Of a stretch of DNA of 64,000 nucleotides, positions 17,624 through 25,492 are shown in pieces. The translations under genes were made by a program, and so were the position numbers. The notes under the pieces are model-generated. The model did not search any database. It worked only from the letters and a program-made list of their open reading frames with translations, and was not told the origin of the DNA. This DNA comes from Planctomyces sp. (GTDB taxonomy: Bacteria > Planctomycetota > Planctomycetia > Planctomycetales > Planctomycetaceae): contig JAHBXW010000016.1 in assembly GCA_019636235.1 (NCBI GenBank), positions 49,752 to 113,751 of the forward strand, written 5' to 3'. The stretch's first letter is position 1, and each line of letters opens with the position of its first letter.

Positions 17624-18643
17624 TCAGGCCGCCTGCCGCCGCTGCCGCCAGACGATTCCCGCCATCAGTCCGCAAACGGCCAGCGACACGGCCAGCCAGA
17701 TTCGGGAATCGGCCCACCAGATCCACAGTCCGCCAGCCTGGGTGACGGGAGCGGCATTCCGTGTGGCGGAATCAATCGGCCGTTCGCTTCCCGAACGACC
17801 TTCGACGTACTCCTTGCCACGAACCAGGTCGCGGACACGTGTGCCCTCCGGAAAGCTGATGCGAAAGTCGTCGTCATTGACCGGCGGATTCAGGCGGACG
17901 GATTTCACTTCAATTCGGGCATCTGAATAGACTGTCTGTTTGCCTGCCGCCGAGACCTGTTCGGCGACTTGCTGGAACATTCTGGGCAAAACGACGCGGC
18001 CCTCACGAAGGAACTCTCCAACCTCGATGCGGACCACGTCCTGGACGATATCGCCGGGAACGGCGCCGGGCGGAACTTCCATCGTTGTTACAATCCGGCG
18101 AGGCTGCCATTCCGCCGCCGGGTCAAGATAGAACTCCCGCACTCGCCGATTCTGATGCGTCGCGGAACATTTCAGCAGGCGACGGCCGCTATGCTCGACC
18201 CATGTCGCCGTCATTGGATCGACCTGCTCCAGCTCCTCTCGGAGCGACTTCGCGCCATAGGCGGTCACGAAGAATGCGTGATCGACGCCGTCACGGGCAG
18301 AAATCACGCCCTGGCGGGATTGCGGCGCAAACTGCCGGAAACCGCTTCCATCAAAGCTTCCCAAGTCTTCATCCACGGCGCCAACGGCGGCCAGGTCTTT
18401 CGTCGACGCCTGAGTAGTCGTCCGGCGCGTTGTCCGGAACCGGTCTCCCGACCGCAGTTCCTGGTATTCGCTGCGCTGCGCTTCAATGCCTGCAAGCACC
18501 GCCTTCGATTGCACGACATAGTCAATCTGCAAAGCATCGAGAGTCTGTTCCTGATGCTCGATGACCGCGAGCGCGGCCGAGAACGCGTCGGCAGGTGATT
18601 GATGAACGCAGAGTGCGACGAGGAATGGAGCGAGTCCCGACAT
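17624..18643 (-). CDS. Secreted protein with C-terminal membrane anchor
   Basis: I do not recognise the family. About 339 residues starting with a possible signal peptide (MSGLAPFLVALCVHQSPADA), then a beta-rich body that loosely recalls LolA/lipoprotein-carrier-like proteins (IVTTMEVPPGAVPG, VKSVRLNPPVNDDDFRISFP). It ends with one membrane helix near residues 311-330 and a basic tail (WRQRRQAA), so most of it should face the periplasm. The frame opens 49 codons earlier, but ATG at 18643 gives the better signal-like start. It heads the DUF1573-DUF1559 run and may be functionally linked to those envelope proteins. Confidence 0.65.
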   Translation of the reverse strand: MSGLAPFLVALCVHQSPADAFSAALAVIEHQEQTLDALQIDYVVQSKAVLAGIEAQRSEYQELRSGDRFRTTRRTTTQASTKDLAAVGAVDEDLGSFDGSGFRQFAPQSRQGVISARDGVDHAFFVTAYGAKSLREELEQVDPMTATWVEHSGRRLLKCSATHQNRRVREFYLDPAAEWQPRRIVTTMEVPPGAVPGDIVQDVVRIEVGEFLREGRVVLPRMFQQVAEQVSAAGKQTVYSDARIEVKSVRLNPPVNDDDFRISFPEGTRVRDLVRGKEYVEGRSGSERPIDSATRNAAPVTQAGGLWIWWADSRIWLAVSLAVCGLMAGIVWRQRRQAA

Positions 18644-18737
18644 GCGAGGTCCCCGAGCATCAATGACGCTTGAATGCCGCACGCTGCGCAGCGCGACGGG
18701 AATCGTGCCTGGAATTGCTGCGAAGCACCGCAGCGAT

Positions 18738-18830
18738 TCAATCCTCCCACCCGTTGCCGCATTGGAAGCCAGCGCCAACGACAACAGCAACGCAGCCGAA
18801 CAGTACCTGCCGAATCGATACGCGGTTCAT
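18738..18830 (-). CDS. Possible 30-residue leader-like small protein
   Basis: A short frame preceded by a near-ideal AAAAGGAGTCGCT ribosome-binding site. The peptide starts MNRVSIRQVLFGCVAVVVGA and then ends GFQCGNGWED, like a signal peptide or lipoprotein fragment. It lies 94 bp upstream of the 18643 gene on the same strand. The hydrophobic stretch also overlaps the out-of-frame extension of that gene, so it could be a genuine small protein, a leader peptide, or the remnant of a frameshifted signal sequence. Confidence 0.4.
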   Translation of the reverse strand: MNRVSIRQVLFGCVAVVVGAGFQCGNGWED

Positions 18831-19282
18831 AGCGACTCCTTTTAACTCAGAATGACCAAAACGTTCGTCGATTTGACCGGTCGGCGCCTTATGCAAGGGA
18901 CCCACCGCTCGCAGAACTCTCAATCGCAAATCGTGCGAGTTGACCCCGAATGCCATCAACGATGGTTGCTGCAACAATCGTCACGCGATGACAACACAGC
19001 AACGAACTGAACTCACGAGATGGCCTCCCGTCTGTTCGTGTTTTTAATGCCCGCGAGCGGTCCCGCAACTTCCCGCTGCCACCGATCATCCCCCCCCGTC
19101 CGGCATGTCAACCCGGAGGTCAAGAGAATCCTCGCGGAATTTTCGAAAACCTCGGGACCGCAGGCCCAGCTGACAGCCCGGTGGCGGTGATATGCTGGCC
19201 GTCGACGGAATTCCGCCCTGGGTGCAATCGGCACAGCAGTGATCGACGATCGCGAAGTCTTCGAAGCCATCGTGGACGATTG
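18831..19282. other. Intergenic region without recognised features
   Basis: A 452-bp divergent gap between the small leader-like frame and the LRR lipoprotein. It must hold promoters for both directions, but no clear promoter pair, RNA gene or repeat was recognised and the short frames crossing it show no family resemblance. Confidence 0.5.
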
Positions 19283-20209
19283 ATGACATTCTCTGAGCAT
19301 CGACGATCGCGCAGCGCCCTTCGCGCCGAACGGGTCTGGCTGCCGCCCTATCAGCTCGCGGCGGGACTGCTGTTCCTGCTCGGTTGCTCCGACTCGGACG
19401 CCGCCAGGAGGCGGTTGATCAGCGATCTGCGATCGGGCGTCGTCCCGTCGGGCGCGGTCGTTATCATTGGCGAATCCGAGGAGTCCACGGCAGGCTCGCC
19501 GATCGTCGAATCGTTGACGTGCGTGGACTGGATCGAGCCCAAACTGTTCAACCGCCTGCTGATGTTTCGCGAGCTGCGGCGGCTGATCCTCACGAAACGA
19601 CCGTTGTCGGCACGCGATGTTGCCGAGATCGGCAGGCTGGAGGAGCTGGATACGCTGGTGCTGCAGCACTGCCGCGTCGAAGGACGGATTTCCGAACTGG
19701 CTTCATCGCGGAAGCTTCGCGAGCTCGACATCAGTCATTCGCAGTTGGAGCCCTGCAGCGATCCGTCGACCAGTCCGGTGGCATTGGAGACGCTGAATGC
19801 GGGGGGCAGCACGCTGGAGGATGCTGACATTCGCTGGCTGACTCAGTCAGCGCCCGGACTGAGGAAGCTTCGGATCGGGCACTGCCGGGTGTCCTTGGAG
19901 TCATGCCTGCGACTCAAGGACTTCAAGAACCTGGAATACCTTGATTGCGACACAGCGCCCATTAATGCGAGCGTTGTCGAGTCGCTGGGTCTGTTAAGGG
20001 GACTCAAAGAACTGTCGTTGGCGGGTACGGACGTGTCCGATGACGATCTGCGGCCGCTGATGGCCCTGACGTCGTTGGCAGTCCTGCGACTTGACCGCTG
20101 TCCGAACATCGACGGCAGTTGCCTGCAGTTCCTGCAGGAGAGCCCACGGCTGCGCTTCGTGACGCTCTCCGAGACGCGATCGCCGACGACGGTTCTGGAC
20201 CGGCAGTAA
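19283..20209 (+). CDS. Leucine-rich-repeat lipoprotein
   Basis: A 308-residue protein. Residues about 20-36 form a hydrophobic stretch ending in LLGC, a plausible lipobox with C35. From about residue 90 it has leucine-rich repeats of the LxxLxLxxC/N type: LRRLILTKRPLSARDVAEI, LDTLVLQHCRVEG, LRKLRIGHCRVS, LEYLDCDTAPINAS, LKELSLAGTDVSDDDLRPL, LAVLRLDRCPNIDG. Such LRR lipoproteins are widespread in planctomycetes and probably bind proteins at the envelope. The frame opens 34 codons earlier, but ATG at 19283 places the hydrophobic segment near the N-terminus. A strong hairpin 81 bp downstream may end its transcript. Confidence 0.75.
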   Translation: MTFSEHRRSRSALRAERVWLPPYQLAAGLLFLLGCSDSDAARRRLISDLRSGVVPSGAVVIIGESEESTAGSPIVESLTCVDWIEPKLFNRLLMFRELRRLILTKRPLSARDVAEIGRLEELDTLVLQHCRVEGRISELASSRKLRELDISHSQLEPCSDPSTSPVALETLNAGGSTLEDADIRWLTQSAPGLRKLRIGHCRVSLESCLRLKDFKNLEYLDCDTAPINASVVESLGLLRGLKELSLAGTDVSDDDLRPLMALTSLAVLRLDRCPNIDGSCLQFLQESPRLRFVTLSETRSPTTVLDRQ

Positions 20210-20290
20210 ACATCCCTCGCGACGGCCGCGCGTTTTGATCGAAGGTCGCGCGAACCCGTCAACCCGACGGCGTGTCAAACACGCGGGCAG

Positions 20291-20330
20291 GACGCTGGAC
20301 GCCGCCCGGATCGTCCGGGAATCCAGCGTC
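20291..20330 (+). terminator. Strong long hairpin, possible terminator
   Basis: A perfect 9-bp outer stem (GACGCTGGA at 20291-20299 with TCCAGCGTC at 20322-20330) encloses a second stem, CCCGGA-TCG-TCCGGG. It lies 81 bp past the LRR gene stop. There is no immediate T-run (a CCCCCGTTTTT stretch occurs further on), so factor-independent termination is uncertain. Confidence 0.5.
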
Positions 20331-20542
20331 GCGGGGAGGCGGAGAATCCGGTTTCGGAGGTCGCCGTCTTCCCCCGTTTTTCGGCGTCGGTTCGCAGGAT
20401 TGATCTTGCCGACCGGCCGGAATCTGCAAAGAATCCCAACGTGCCGTGCCTACGCAACACGGCTGTGGTCCGGCCCGCGGACGGACAGGATCTGGCGAGC
20501 CTGTCAGTGCGGGGTGTCCAGCTAGAAAGGAGGTGGTCCGTG

Positions 20543-20731
20543 CAAGATTCTTGTAGTAGCCAGCGAGGTGGGACTGTCTGAGCCGACAGTCGGCGGGCTG
20601 TCGCCGACCATGCTGGAAACCGGCTCGACCAGAGTCCGCATGGACGCCTTCGGGCAAGGCAGCCACCTCCTCGTGACGGATCCCTCGATTCTCACGAGTT
20701 CGAATCGCGCCCGGTTCTCCGACCCCGGAGA
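20543..20731 (+). ncRNA. Candidate structured RNA upstream of glycerophosphodiesterase
   Basis: A chain of perfect short hairpins: CAAG-ATT-CTTG (20543-20553), GACTGTC-6nt-GACAGTC (20572-20591), GGCG-6nt-CGCC (20592-20605), then a closing stem AACCGG (20618-20623)/CCGGTT (20711-20716). The closing stem encloses three hairpins: GTCC-GCAT-GGAC, GCCTT-CGGGC-AAGGC and CTCGTG-17nt-CACGAG, followed by a TTCGAAT loop-like sequence. A final hairpin TCTCCG-ACCC-CGGAGA ends at 20731. The cloverleaf-like shape recalls a tRNA but fails tRNA rules (no paired T-arm, span about 100 nt). It ends about 55 nt before the next gene, so it could be a leader element or an independent RNA. No known riboswitch was recognised. 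Confidence 0.4.
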
Positions 20732-20786
20732 GCCGGGCGTCGTTGTTTGATGTCCCCGCTTGATGTCCCACCAGCGGAGCAGCAGG

Positions 20787-21731
20787 ATGCCGCGTTCCAG
20801 GTTTGTCATCGCCCACCGCGGCGCGTCGGGATATCTGCCCGAGCACACCTCCGAAGCCAAGGCGCTGGCCCACGCCATGGAGGCCGACTTCCTCGAGCAG
20901 GATGTCGTGCTCACCCAAGACGACATTCCCGTTGTCCTGCATGACATCCACCTGGACACGGTGACGGACGTCGCCACGCGGTTTCCCGGGCGGCAGCGCG
21001 ACGACGGCCGGTTCTACGTCCTCGACTTCACGCTGGACGAACTCTCCCGACTGCAGGTCACCGAACGGATCGACCTCAAAACGGGCCGCGCCGTTTATCC
21101 CAACCGCTTCCCCGCCTGGTCCGGCGAATTCCGCATTTCCACCCTCCGCGATGAACTCGCGCTGATCGCCGGCTTGAACCGCAGCACGGGCCGCAGCGCG
21201 GGGATCTATCCGGAGCTGAAGCTGCCGGCCTGGCATCGCGGGGAGGGGCGGGACCTGGCCGCGGCCGTGCTCCGCGAACTGTCTGCTGCGGGCTACCGGG
21301 ACGCATCGGCGAACGTGTTCGTGCAGTGCTTCGATGCCGCGGAGCTGCGGCGGCTGCGCGAGGAGCTGGGCTGCACGCTGCCCCTGGTGCAGTTGATTGG
21401 CGAGAACCGCTGGGCGGACGCGCGGGACGACTTCGAGCGGATGTGCGCCGCGGACGGGCTGGCGGAGTTGGCGCGGACGGTGCAGGGGATCGGACCCGGG
21501 CTGAATCGGGTGATCGCGGCGGGCGGTGCGGCGACGGAGCTGACGTCGCGGGCGCACGACGCCGGGCTGGTCGTGCATCCGTTCACGGTGCGGGCCGATG
21601 CGCTGCCGGCGGGGTTCGACTCGCTGGACGACCTGCACGCGGCGCTGTTCGAGGCGGCGGGCGTCGACGGGGTGTTCACCGATTTTCCGGACCGCACGCG
21701 ACAGTGGCTGCTGGGGCACGCGCGGGGCTGA
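20787..21731 (+). CDS. Glycerophosphodiester phosphodiesterase
   Basis: About 314 residues of a GDPD-family TIM barrel. FVIAHRGASGYLPEHT near the N-terminus carries the first catalytic histidine, and LEQDVVLTQDDIPVVLHD supplies the metal-binding acids and the second histidine. GIYPELKLP holds the later conserved glutamate, and VDGVFTDFPD is the typical C-terminal strand. These enzymes release sn-glycerol 3-phosphate from deacylated phospholipids. There is no signal peptide, so the protein appears cytoplasmic (GlpQ homologues are often periplasmic). ATG at 20787 is closest to the conserved start; an in-frame start nine codons earlier is possible. It follows the structured intergenic region. 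Confidence 0.93.
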   Translation: MPRSRFVIAHRGASGYLPEHTSEAKALAHAMEADFLEQDVVLTQDDIPVVLHDIHLDTVTDVATRFPGRQRDDGRFYVLDFTLDELSRLQVTERIDLKTGRAVYPNRFPAWSGEFRISTLRDELALIAGLNRSTGRSAGIYPELKLPAWHRGEGRDLAAAVLRELSAAGYRDASANVFVQCFDAAELRRLREELGCTLPLVQLIGENRWADARDDFERMCAADGLAELARTVQGIGPGLNRVIAAGGAATELTSRAHDAGLVVHPFTVRADALPAGFDSLDDLHAALFEAAGVDGVFTDFPDRTRQWLLGHARG

Positions 21732-21737
21732 CGCGAT

Positions 21738-22361
21738 TCAAACGTCCGGCGCCGGGTTGTCCGGCAGCGTCGGCGGTTCCGGGAGTTCGCCGGTCGTCGC
21801 CTGGACCATGCGGTACAGCGTGCCGATGAATTCGCGCGCGACGTCCTTGAGGTGCGTGTCGAGGACGATGTGCAACTGGCGGATGACGTCCCGCTTCTGG
21901 TTGATGGCTTCCGCCGCGCTGAGCACGCCCAGGGGCGTCAGTTGGCCGCCGACGCCGAACTGGCTGTACAGCTCGTCCCAGTCGTCATCGCTCCAGTTGG
22001 TGAACACGACGGGGCGTTCGCGAACGACGTCGGCGACGGCGGGATTGGTGGCGCGGTCGAACCGGGAAGCGTCGCTGAGAGGCCTGCGCGGCGCGGGCGG
22101 CGGGCTGGCCAAGGCGGGCGTCCGCTGGGCGGCGGGAGCGGAGAGCAGCTCATCGACGCTGATGGACAGGGCGTCGGCGAGAGCCTTGATCGTCGAGGGG
22201 GAAACGCGGCGGGTGTGCCCTTTTTCGAGGTGATAGAGCGTCGTGCGGCCGAGCCCCGCGCGGGTGGCCAGCTCTCCGGCGTCCATGCCCAGCCGCATGC
22301 GCTCCATGCGGACACGGGCGGCCAGCATGCGGGAGTCGAACGGAACCGAGTCGTTTTCCAT
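21738..22361 (-). CDS. XRE-family helix-turn-helix regulator
   Basis: A 207-residue regulator whose N-terminal XRE/Cro-type HTH spans about residues 12-72: ARVRMERMRLGMDAGELAT, RAGLGRTTLYHLEKGHTRR, VSPSTIKALADALSISVDEL. A proline/alanine-rich linker (about 78-95) leads to a C-terminal domain of unknown type that may sense a ligand or mediate oligomerisation. The gene ends 6 bp from the convergent glycerophosphodiesterase gene. Two TGTTC boxes, one in the palindrome TGTTCGGAACA, lie 30-65 bp upstream of the start and may be an autoregulatory operator. Targets are unknown. Confidence 0.85.
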   Translation of the reverse strand: MENDSVPFDSRMLAARVRMERMRLGMDAGELATRAGLGRTTLYHLEKGHTRRVSPSTIKALADALSISVDELLSAPAAQRTPALASPPPAPRRPLSDASRFDRATNPAVADVVRERPVVFTNWSDDDWDELYSQFGVGGQLTPLGVLSAAEAINQKRDVIRQLHIVLDTHLKDVAREFIGTLYRMVQATTGELPEPPTLPDNPAPDV

Positions 22362-22413
22362 GGTTCGTCACCGTGCCGGGCGATTTTCGCGAATGTTCAT
22401 TGACAGGCCGCCA

Positions 22414-22424
22414 TGTTCGGAACA
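22414..22424. promoter_or_regulatory. TGTTC-G-GAACA palindrome, putative operator
   Basis: A perfect 11-bp inverted repeat in an AT-rich patch about 55 bp upstream of the XRE-family gene start. A second TGTTC box lies at 22394-22398. The position suits binding by the adjacent HTH protein. Confidence 0.4.
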
Positions 22425-22715
22425 ATAATAAACATATCCGATCGTTCTGGCCACGGATTTCTGAGAAAAGGGCTGTCAATGGTTCGCATTGTTCGCTTTT
22501 CGTGGGATGACCTGCCGTCTCGTTCGTTCGATCCCCGGCGAGAGTACGCACTGCCCGAGCCGTCAGGCGCCGTCGCCGATGACGGGTTTTCGGACCCCGC
22601 GCGGCGGGAGCAGTGCGCCGGTGCGACCCGTCGACGGGCGAGGGAGGACGGCCGGCGACGTCGACTTCGCCGCAGCGCATGATCAAACGGTTCCGAACCC
22701 GATGGACGTCGTGAT

Positions 22716-22728
22716 TGAAATTGTTTCA
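22716..22728. promoter_or_regulatory. TGAAA-TTG-TTTCA inverted repeat, putative operator
   Basis: A perfect 5-bp inverted repeat with a 3-bp spacer ending 24 bp before the ATG of the small RHH-like gene, where RHH repressors typically autoregulate. Confidence 0.4.
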
Positions 22729-22752
22729 TCTTCAGCCCCAAAGTGGAAGCGT

Positions 22753-22944
22753 ATGCCCTCCCGATCTCTTCAGAAGCAGATTTCGATCTTCCTCCCCTTG
22801 GACGACTGGCGGCGCGTGCGGCGCGAAGCGGCCCGCCGCCAGGTTCCAATCACCGAGCTGTGCCGCCAGTGGCTGCGGCCCGGGCTGGACCAGCTCCGGC
22901 GGTCGGACACGGACGATCGGGAGGAACGTCCCCGCGCCGCATGA
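22753..22944 (+). CDS. Small ribbon-helix-helix-like protein
   Basis: A 63-residue protein starting MPSRSLQKQISIFLPLDDW and followed by RRVRREAARRQVPITELCR. The strand KQISIFLPLD followed by two helices resembles the ribbon-helix-helix DNA-binding fold of CopG/Arc-type repressors, though no family is certain. A start at 22702 would add 17 residues but would put the inverted repeat at 22716-22728 inside the gene; the later ATG with a weak GGAAG is preferred. No toxin or other partner is adjacent, so an antitoxin role is not supported. The tail is acidic. Confidence 0.55.
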   Translation: MPSRSLQKQISIFLPLDDWRRVRREAARRQVPITELCRQWLRPGLDQLRRSDTDDREERPRAA

Positions 22945-23124
22945 TCCTCACATCCGGCAGCCGCGTCGTGGTTGGCCGGGCGTCCTGAGTCGGAGCAGTC
23001 GCGGTTGCGGTGTTGGACCTTCTACGGGGCCGGGGGCAACCTAGGTTTGGCGAGGCGGAAGCGCCGCCCGGCCGGCAGACGTTCGGCCGGGTTTCCACTG
23101 CAGAATCTCCGGGACGTGTCGGCC
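22945..23124. other. Short intergenic region
   Basis: A 180-bp gap between the RHH-like gene and the coiled-coil gene. Nothing specific was recognised. Confidence 0.4.
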
Positions 23125-24291
23125 ATGGGTCGCTCGAAGCACCGCAATCGTTCGCACGGATCGTCGTCCAGCACGCCATCGCAAGCGGCTCAGGACGCGC
23201 CTGCGCCGTCGTCGAACGCCGCGCCGGATCGCGCGAACGCCCCGCCCGCAGCTCAAGCGGCTGTCATCGACGCCGAGGCGATGGACGAGCCGATCGCGAC
23301 ATTCGACTTTGATGAACCCGCCCCGCCCGCATCCGCACCTCTGGCCGACGCGGAACTGTACGAGCTCGAATTGCTGGAGAAGGACGAAGTCATCTCGGCG
23401 CTGACGGCGCAGCTCGAGCAGGCGGTCGAGCAGCTCGACCGGCTCTATCGCCAGGGCGCGGGACGCGGCGGGGCAATGTCGGCTTCCCTGCCGGCCGATT
23501 TCGTCGACGACCAGCGGGCCACCGCCGACCGGGTGAACCAGTGGATCGACCTGTGGGACGAATCTCAGCCGATCGACATCTGGCAGCGGATCGAACAGCA
23601 ACTGGCGGCGCTGACGTACCAGATCCAGAGCGGCGGATTTCGGATGTCCGAGGCGCCGGCGGCCGCTGAATCGGGCGGGGAGGGATTCGACGACGAAACG
23701 GACTGCCAGCCGGACGCAGCGCCGCCGGTGGAGGATTCGTGGGAGCGAGCCAAGCAGCAGCTCCTGGGATCGATGCTGGGCGAATCGGCGACGTCGGCCG
23801 CGGACCATTCCGAAGGCGGTCGCGAGACCGCCGAGCAGGCCCGCGCCCCGCAGCCCCCCATTATCAGCCAGGTCGGCGGCGCGGCCGAATTCCCGACGGC
23901 TGTCGACCTTGAAAACGCCTCCCGGGAATCGCTCTGCGAAGCGATCGAGCGCCGCGACCGGTACATCTCGCATCTGACGCAGCAACTCCGGGCGGCCGAG
24001 CAGCGGCATCCGGTGGACTGGGACGCGCTCGCCTCGGCCCCGGCCGACCTGCGCACGCAGCTGGAAGAGCTTGAGGCCCGGTATCACGAGCACCTCCGCC
24101 GCGAGGAATGCGAGCTGGCGCTGGAACGGGCGCGGCTGGCCCGGGAACAGGCGCGGCTGTATCAGGATCGCTGCCGGCTGGAGCAACAGCTCCGTCGTCA
24201 CGGCCTGGCGCAGGACGAGCCGACGGCCGAAGGGGAATCGGCGGCGGCGGACGAGCGCAGCTGGCTGAAGCGGTTCGGCCGGAAGAAGTGA
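23125..24291 (+). CDS. Acidic coiled-coil protein of unknown function
   Basis: I do not recognise a family. The 388 residues begin with a basic, low-complexity tail ([20 protein letters not shown]), then an Ala/Pro/Asp-rich linker. Short coiled-coil segments follow (about 78-110, [20 protein letters not shown]; about 265-295, [20 protein letters not shown]), and a long charged helix at about 310-370 ([40 protein letters not shown]). The tail ends [10 protein letters not shown]. No signal or membrane segment is seen, so it is probably cytoplasmic and may be structural. ATG at 23125 was chosen over an upstream in-frame start. Confidence 0.65.
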   Translation: MGRSKHRNRSHGSSSSTPSQAAQDAPAPSSNAAPDRANAPPAAQAAVIDAEAMDEPIATFDFDEPAPPASAPLADAELYELELLEKDEVISALTAQLEQAVEQLDRLYRQGAGRGGAMSASLPADFVDDQRATADRVNQWIDLWDESQPIDIWQRIEQQLAALTYQIQSGGFRMSEAPAAAESGGEGFDDETDCQPDAAPPVEDSWERAKQQLLGSMLGESATSAADHSEGGRETAEQARAPQPPIISQVGGAAEFPTAVDLENASRESLCEAIERRDRYISHLTQQLRAAEQRHPVDWDALASAPADLRTQLEELEARYHEHLRREECELALERARLAREQARLYQDRCRLEQQLRRHGLAQDEPTAEGESAAADERSWLKRFGRKK

Positions 24292-24312
24292 GCGACAGGG
24301 CGGCGGGCGGGT

Positions 24313-25011
24313 TCAGCCGGGGAAGACGCCCTCGCCGGCGACGAGGCCGTCCTTCATGAAGATCGCCCGGCGGGCCTGCCGGGCGACGTCCTGCTCGTGC
24401 GTGACCATGATGATCGTGCGGCCCTCGCGGTTCAGCGTGGTCAGCAGCTTCATGATTTCCGTGCCTGTGGCGGAGTCGAGGTTTCCGGTCGGCTCGTCGG
24501 CCATGATGATCGTGGGGTCGTTGATCAGGGCCCGGGCGATGGCGACGCGCTGCTGCTGTCCGCCGGAGAGCTGAAATGGCTTGTGGTCCAGCCGGTCGCC
24601 GAGTCCGACGCGGGAGGCGACGTCGATGCAGCGGTCGCGGTCGGCGGCCGTCAGCGGGGGATAGCCGGGCCGGTAATGCAGCGGCACCTCGATGTTCTCC
24701 AGGACCGTGTACTGCGGGATCAGGTTGAACGACTGGAAGATGAATCCGATGAGGCTGTTGCGGATAGACGACAACTGATCGTCGTCGAGCTGGGCGACAT
24801 CTTCCCCGCGGAGCAGGTACTGGCCGCTGGAGGGACGGTCGAGGGCGCCGAGCAGGTTCAGCAGCGTGCTTTTTCCGCTGCCGGAGGAGCCCATGATGGC
24901 GAGGAAGTCGCCTTCAGGGATGTCGATGGAGACGCCCCTGAGGGCGTGCACCTTGATGGAGCCGAGGTCGTACTCCTTGTGCAGGTCGACGACCTGTGCC
25001 GCGTATTTCAT
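24313..25011 (-). CDS. ABC transporter ATPase, MacB/LolD-like
   Basis: This 232-residue ATPase has a Walker A ([11 protein letters not shown]), Q-loop ([17 protein letters not shown]), the signature [15 protein letters not shown], Walker B with [14 protein letters not shown], and the H-loop [11 protein letters not shown]. The EPTGNLD motif and overall pattern point to the MacB/LolD/FtsE-type family, which exports lipoproteins, peptides or antibiotics. The permease usually next to these ATPases is absent on both sides, so this is an orphan subunit or its partner is elsewhere. It converges with the coiled-coil gene. Confidence 0.93.
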   Translation of the reverse strand: MKYAAQVVDLHKEYDLGSIKVHALRGVSIDIPEGDFLAIMGSSGSGKSTLLNLLGALDRPSSGQYLLRGEDVAQLDDDQLSSIRNSLIGFIFQSFNLIPQYTVLENIEVPLHYRPGYPPLTAADRDRCIDVASRVGLGDRLDHKPFQLSGGQQQRVAIARALINDPTIIMADEPTGNLDSATGTEIMKLLTTLNREGRTIIMVTHEQDVARQARRAIFMKDGLVAGEGVFPG

Positions 25012-25492
25012 CGGGTGCTGTTCGGCGAAGGCGAAGGGCGGTGAGGTTCAGCCCCCATCATCGGCGGGTGCGGGGCGGGAGGCAACAGAGCGGCGGCGGG
25101 CGGATCGCCCCGCGGATCGCTTGAGGGGGGACCTTCGTCTCACGGATGAGAACCCCAAGAGGCCGGAAGATTTCGAAACGGGTGCTTGACTCCACGAAAC
25201 TGCACGTGCAAACTCAATGGCAGAGGCAGGTTCTGTCGACGCTCCCCGGCCTTCATCAAGAATACACACTTCGGCAGTTGCCGACACGGGGCCGGAGCGT
25301 GACACTGCTGCCGGTTGAATGTGCTCTCGATGCCGTGCTTGACCGATTCCTCATCCGCCATGCAGACGATTGCCCGGCCCGACGCCTGTTGATCAGGCGG
25401 CCGGCGAACGGTTGTCGACGCCCGGAGGCGTCGCGAAATGACGGCTGCTCCGCCGCGACGACCGGCGGACGTATTTCTCAGGATTCACGCTG
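25012..25492. other. Intergenic region without recognised features
   Basis: A 481-bp divergent gap between the ABC ATPase and the GYF_2 gene. Open frames on both strands cross it (for example 25146-25493 on +), but none shows recognisable motifs. Promoters for both flanking genes should lie here; none is obvious. Confidence 0.5.

Larger units (their letters stand above)
20210..20786. other. Long structured intergenic region
   Basis: A 577-bp gap with no credible gene. It contains the long hairpin at 20291-20330 and a dense run of hairpins at 20543-20731, each listed separately. The open frames crossing it have no family resemblance. Confidence 0.6.

Noticed and set aside
20521..20538. AGAAAGGAGGTGGTCC looks like the complement of the 16S rRNA 3' end
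   Set aside because: The adjoining sequence does not continue like 16S rRNA on either strand; it is probably a chance match.
20675..20720. Possible tRNA from the GAGTTCGAATCGC word
   Set aside because: The T-arm does not pair, the enclosing stem spans about 100 nt, and no anticodon arm with tRNA geometry is seen; kept only as a structured RNA candidate.
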